From: Lingula anatina | Taxonomy: Eukaryota; Brachiopoda; Lingulata; Lingulida; Lingulidae | Direction of reading: 5' to 3' | NCBI RefSeq assembly: GCF_001039355.2 | Contig: NW_019775552.1 | Coordinates: 48,484 to 83,863 of the forward strand | DNA: 35,380 bases | Part shown: positions 32,754 through 35,380 of the stretch, piece after piece | Position numbering within the stretch: position 1 is the stretch's first letter | Layout of the letters: each line of letters opens with the position of its first letter | The notes under the pieces: generated by a model | What the model saw: only the letters and a program-made list of their open reading frames with translations | What the model was told of the DNA's origin: nothing | The model's database searches: none | Translations under genes and position numbers: made by a program

Positions 32754-32980
32754 TTTTTTTTTTTTGTTTTTTTTTAATCAGTTTATAGCAACAATCGCGG
32801 CATCCACTTCCCGTTAGTGGTATCGTACAATTCGTAAACCACGTAGACTTCTGCTGGGCTGGTGACCACGACCGATTAAGTCCGGAGTAGATCGTTACGA
32901 GCTCCGTGCTACTTTTTTGTGTTTGGACGCCCATGTAAATTCCGTTCACGTCGTGATCCGGTAGACTGACACGGGTAAAA
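32754..32980 (-). mobile_element. Possible A-tailed retro-element or exon-like sequence
   Basis: Read on the minus strand, a G+C-richer block of about 200 bases (32980-32777) ends directly in a long A-rich tail (32775-32754), as SINEs and LINE 3' ends do. Two overlapping frames in the block are open. One spans 32949-32686. Another reads about 30 codons, ending EVYVVYELYDTTNGKWMP, RLLL and stop at 32783. I cannot assign either to a family. I see no tRNA-type A and B boxes. Confidence 0.35.
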
Positions 32981-33495
32981 AGGGTTAGATAATCCAGATG
33001 TTCTGTACAAATAACGGAGCTAGTTTTTCTCTTGTCAGTTCTTTTCTGAACCAGCGAAATTGAATCCCCGGCACATCAAATGCCTACATATGCTTGTATA
33101 ATTCACCAAAGCCCGACATGATCCGTTGGATTCATTAGCCATTGTCATTAGGCTACTGTCATTGTTAGCTTGTAAAGACTCTACCGCACACGAGTTCACC
33201 TGTAGAAAGATTTTAATGAGGGTGATAAAAGATAGGGAAGGTAGAGGTTCTTAAGAAATATTGTCTCCTTTTTAACCCACTTGGATGCTCTTTATTAAGA
33301 GGAATTTATAGGCTGCATTGATAATCAAGTCCTGTTATGCTCAAGTGCTGTTAGTAAGAAGGGTGGAATAATTATATGTTATGTATTGTTGAATTCATAA
33401 TTGGTATCTTGAAGGAATATTTATATATTTAAGGAAAACATGCATGGGAAAGCTAAACAAAGGCTCATACACGACTCAACAATATCGCATATGTC

Positions 33496-33497
<2 letters not shown>

Positions 33498-33532
<35 letters not shown>
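33498..33532. repeat. Long poly-T run
   Basis: About 35 consecutive T. On the minus strand this would be a poly-A tail, but no element body is evident upstream of it. Confidence 0.93.
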
Positions 33533-34797
33533 CCAATTATTTCTGTTGGGCTGATGATACACAACTATTGAAAAGCTTCCAAATAAATAATATACCAAAA
33601 TTCATATACTTTAATTTGATTCAAAGAAATCAACTTTGTCTACTTACCTTGAGTAATGATACCCATGCATCTAATTAGAGGTATTATCTCAGATACGAGT
33701 TAAATCACAAATGTTTGGAATCAACTTTCTTCGTCAGATTACGTGCATTTTGGTATATCTTTGGTAAATAGTGATATATTGGCAAGAACCTGGTCTTTCT
33801 TATTTTTGGTCGAGTTGATGACATTGCAGATAACAATGTGTAGTTTACGCAAAAATGTCGCAGAGCAGGCAACCGTGGATAAAAATGCAAGTCATTGAAG
33901 ACCTAACAAAATTGCCGTATCATTTGGGCAAAAAAATCCCTCCTCTTTACACAGCTGTTATATCACTATGCAGACCACCAAAGTTGATGGTAAAACTTTA
34001 TAATACGATACACTATATGATATTTCTTACAGACAGTTAGTCTAATACTCTCTTGACTTCAAAGAGCATTAGCGTTGACTACCTACAAAAGTCGATCTAT
34101 TGAAAAAAATCATGTTTTAAGTGTGTTCCGTGCACGTAAGTTAACGTGTGCTTTAAAACATCTACGTCTATGAAGGACGTGAAAATAAGTATCACCTCCT
34201 AATAAAAACGAATGTCAGAACTGATCAAAAGAGAGGATTTGAAAAGTTTTATATATAATATCCATTTTATGTGTTTTATTGATAAGTAATAATTTTAAAG
34301 AACTTTTATGAATTTTAAACGCAGCAGTTCAGGTTTTAGTCTCTGATAGGGTGGGTTTTATTTTCAAAACGTGAGACGTTAATATAATTATTTTTAATTA
34401 ATAGTCTATCATGTCGAATTCACCCCGAGTTTAGCAGATTATTATTATACACGGCAAAGGCAATCTGATAACGGAGGTGATCAGCTTCTAGTAGCCCCAG
34501 AAACTCAGGGTGAACCAATGTGGAAGACCCATAAAAAATTTACGGTAAGATCTCGAAACATAGAATCTGTGTAAACAGCGGTGGTTACAAGGAAGTGAGG
34601 TCACTCTGGTAGAGGTGCGTGCTTGGAGATAGAACAAACTTTATTCAGGATTAGGTCAACGTAACACACCGCAAGAAATAACACAAAACCTGAACATGGG
34701 TGTAAACTTTCATACCAACACTTTGGTCTTATGCGGTTCAAGATAAATCCGTATCATTTCGCTTAAACAATATAAACTAACGATCTAAACTTAAACG

Positions 34798-34820
34798 TTT
34801 TTTTTTTCTTTTTTTTTTTT
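34798..34820. repeat. Poly-T run
   Basis: T run broken by one C. Confidence 0.9.
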
Positions 34821-35253
34821 GTACAAAAGGTGCACTACTCCATTTAATGGGACTTTTATCATGTGTGAAAGTATACTATAATGCTGGTCTAAAAGTTATG
34901 ACCAACTTTCGGGCTAAACTTCGTTTGTGAAAACGGTTCCAGATTTTCTTTGCCAGAGACACGCACAAATGCTGTATGTGGTTTATCTGAAGTAAGCACC
35001 TCAGGTGCACTACCTTACAGACGGTTTTACTTATCCGACAAAGGTTGGTGAAAAAACAAGATTTTGGTCACATATATCGGTCATGTGTAGCTACTTACAC
35101 TGAAAAGAAAACTTCTTGAGCATATTAAGAGCAGAACCAAGATTGCACATTGACGTTGGCCACTTTATACCTAGGATAGAAGACTATACATATACATGTA
35201 TATCGGGTCCTAGCTTATACACACAATTAGTGCAGGCGCGAAGAAAGCTGGAA

Positions 35254-35269
35254 GTGTGTGTGTGTGTGT
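35254..35269. repeat. (GT)n microsatellite
   Basis: Eight GT units. The window then ends in a G run at 35371-35380. Confidence 0.93.
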
Positions 35270-35380
35270 ATTGGAAGTGGAGGGGGTGAGTTGGGGGTAA
35301 CCCCTCATAACAAAATTAACGTCCAGGTGAGGAGCGCTCCCCTTACCCCCACTCCAAAGATTTTTTAACCGGGGGGGGGG

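Larger units (their letters stand above)
30444..35380. other. Upstream flank of the E-NTPDase gene: promoter region and intergenic
   Basis: The first few hundred bases above 30443 should hold the 5' UTR and core promoter. They are relatively G+C rich and contain a GA-rich tract (about 30467-30482). I see no convincing TATA box at a fixed distance and cannot place the transcription start. Beyond that are microsatellites and a possible A-tailed element at 32754-32980. No exon is recognised in this flank. Confidence 0.45.

Noticed and set aside
34880-35045. Plus-strand open stretch (49 codons) with two cysteines, briefly considered as a sushi- or EGF-like exon
   Set aside because: Cysteine spacing does not fit either domain, and no polypyrimidine tract or clear acceptor precedes it.

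Overview
This is a eukaryotic genomic window from an animal, most likely a marine invertebrate. It is AT-rich and carries many microsatellites and homopolymer runs, GT-AG introns of 0.3 to over 7 kb, and many short foldback elements. The word TACATGTA and close variants recur (for example near 419, 4737, 26178 and 35194). I associate that with lophotrochozoan and some deuterostome genomes, but this is an impression and not a test. Nothing bacterial, phage or viral is visible: no operons, no Shine-Dalgarno logic, no CRISPR array.

Two protein-coding genes can be supported, both on the minus strand. The main one runs from 30443 down to 16890. It is a complete six-exon gene for an ectonucleoside triphosphate diphosphohydrolase (E-NTPDase, GDA1/CD39 apyrase family). 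The exons join with consistent splice phases into 490 codons plus a stop within 13.55 kb. All apyrase conserved regions are present in order, with a hydrophobic segment near the N-terminus, another near the C-terminus, and five N-glycosylation sequons between them. The second gene is represented only by its first coding exon (7425 to 7177). That exon encodes a basic leader and the Pro-Gly-Pro hinge of a mitochondrial-clan cytochrome P450, and ends at a strong GTACGT donor. Its remaining exons would lie at lower coordinates; none is recognisable in 1-7176, so they may lie outside the window. The NTPDase stop and the P450 start codon are about 9.5 kb apart.

Layout: 1-7176, presumed P450 intron 1, no recognisable exon. 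7177-7425, P450 exon 1. 7426-16889, intergenic, with a diverged repeat just upstream of the P450 and one tentative foldback element near 10.2-10.5 kb. 16890-30443, NTPDase gene. 30444-35380, upstream flank of the NTPDase, with a possible A-tailed retro-element near 32.75-32.98 kb.

The most unusual feature is the content of the NTPDase introns. Eight short non-autonomous foldback or terminal-inverted-repeat elements (MITE-like) lie in introns 1, 3 and 4 between 18.8 and 27.7 kb. One is a near-perfect 203-bp palindrome about 245 bp past the exon 4 donor. One is bounded by TTAA on both sides. Two (21032-21264 and 26466-26724) are diverged copies of one family. I did not find a new multigene system. 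The points worth checking are the Asp-to-Glu change in apyrase region 4 and the foldback families.
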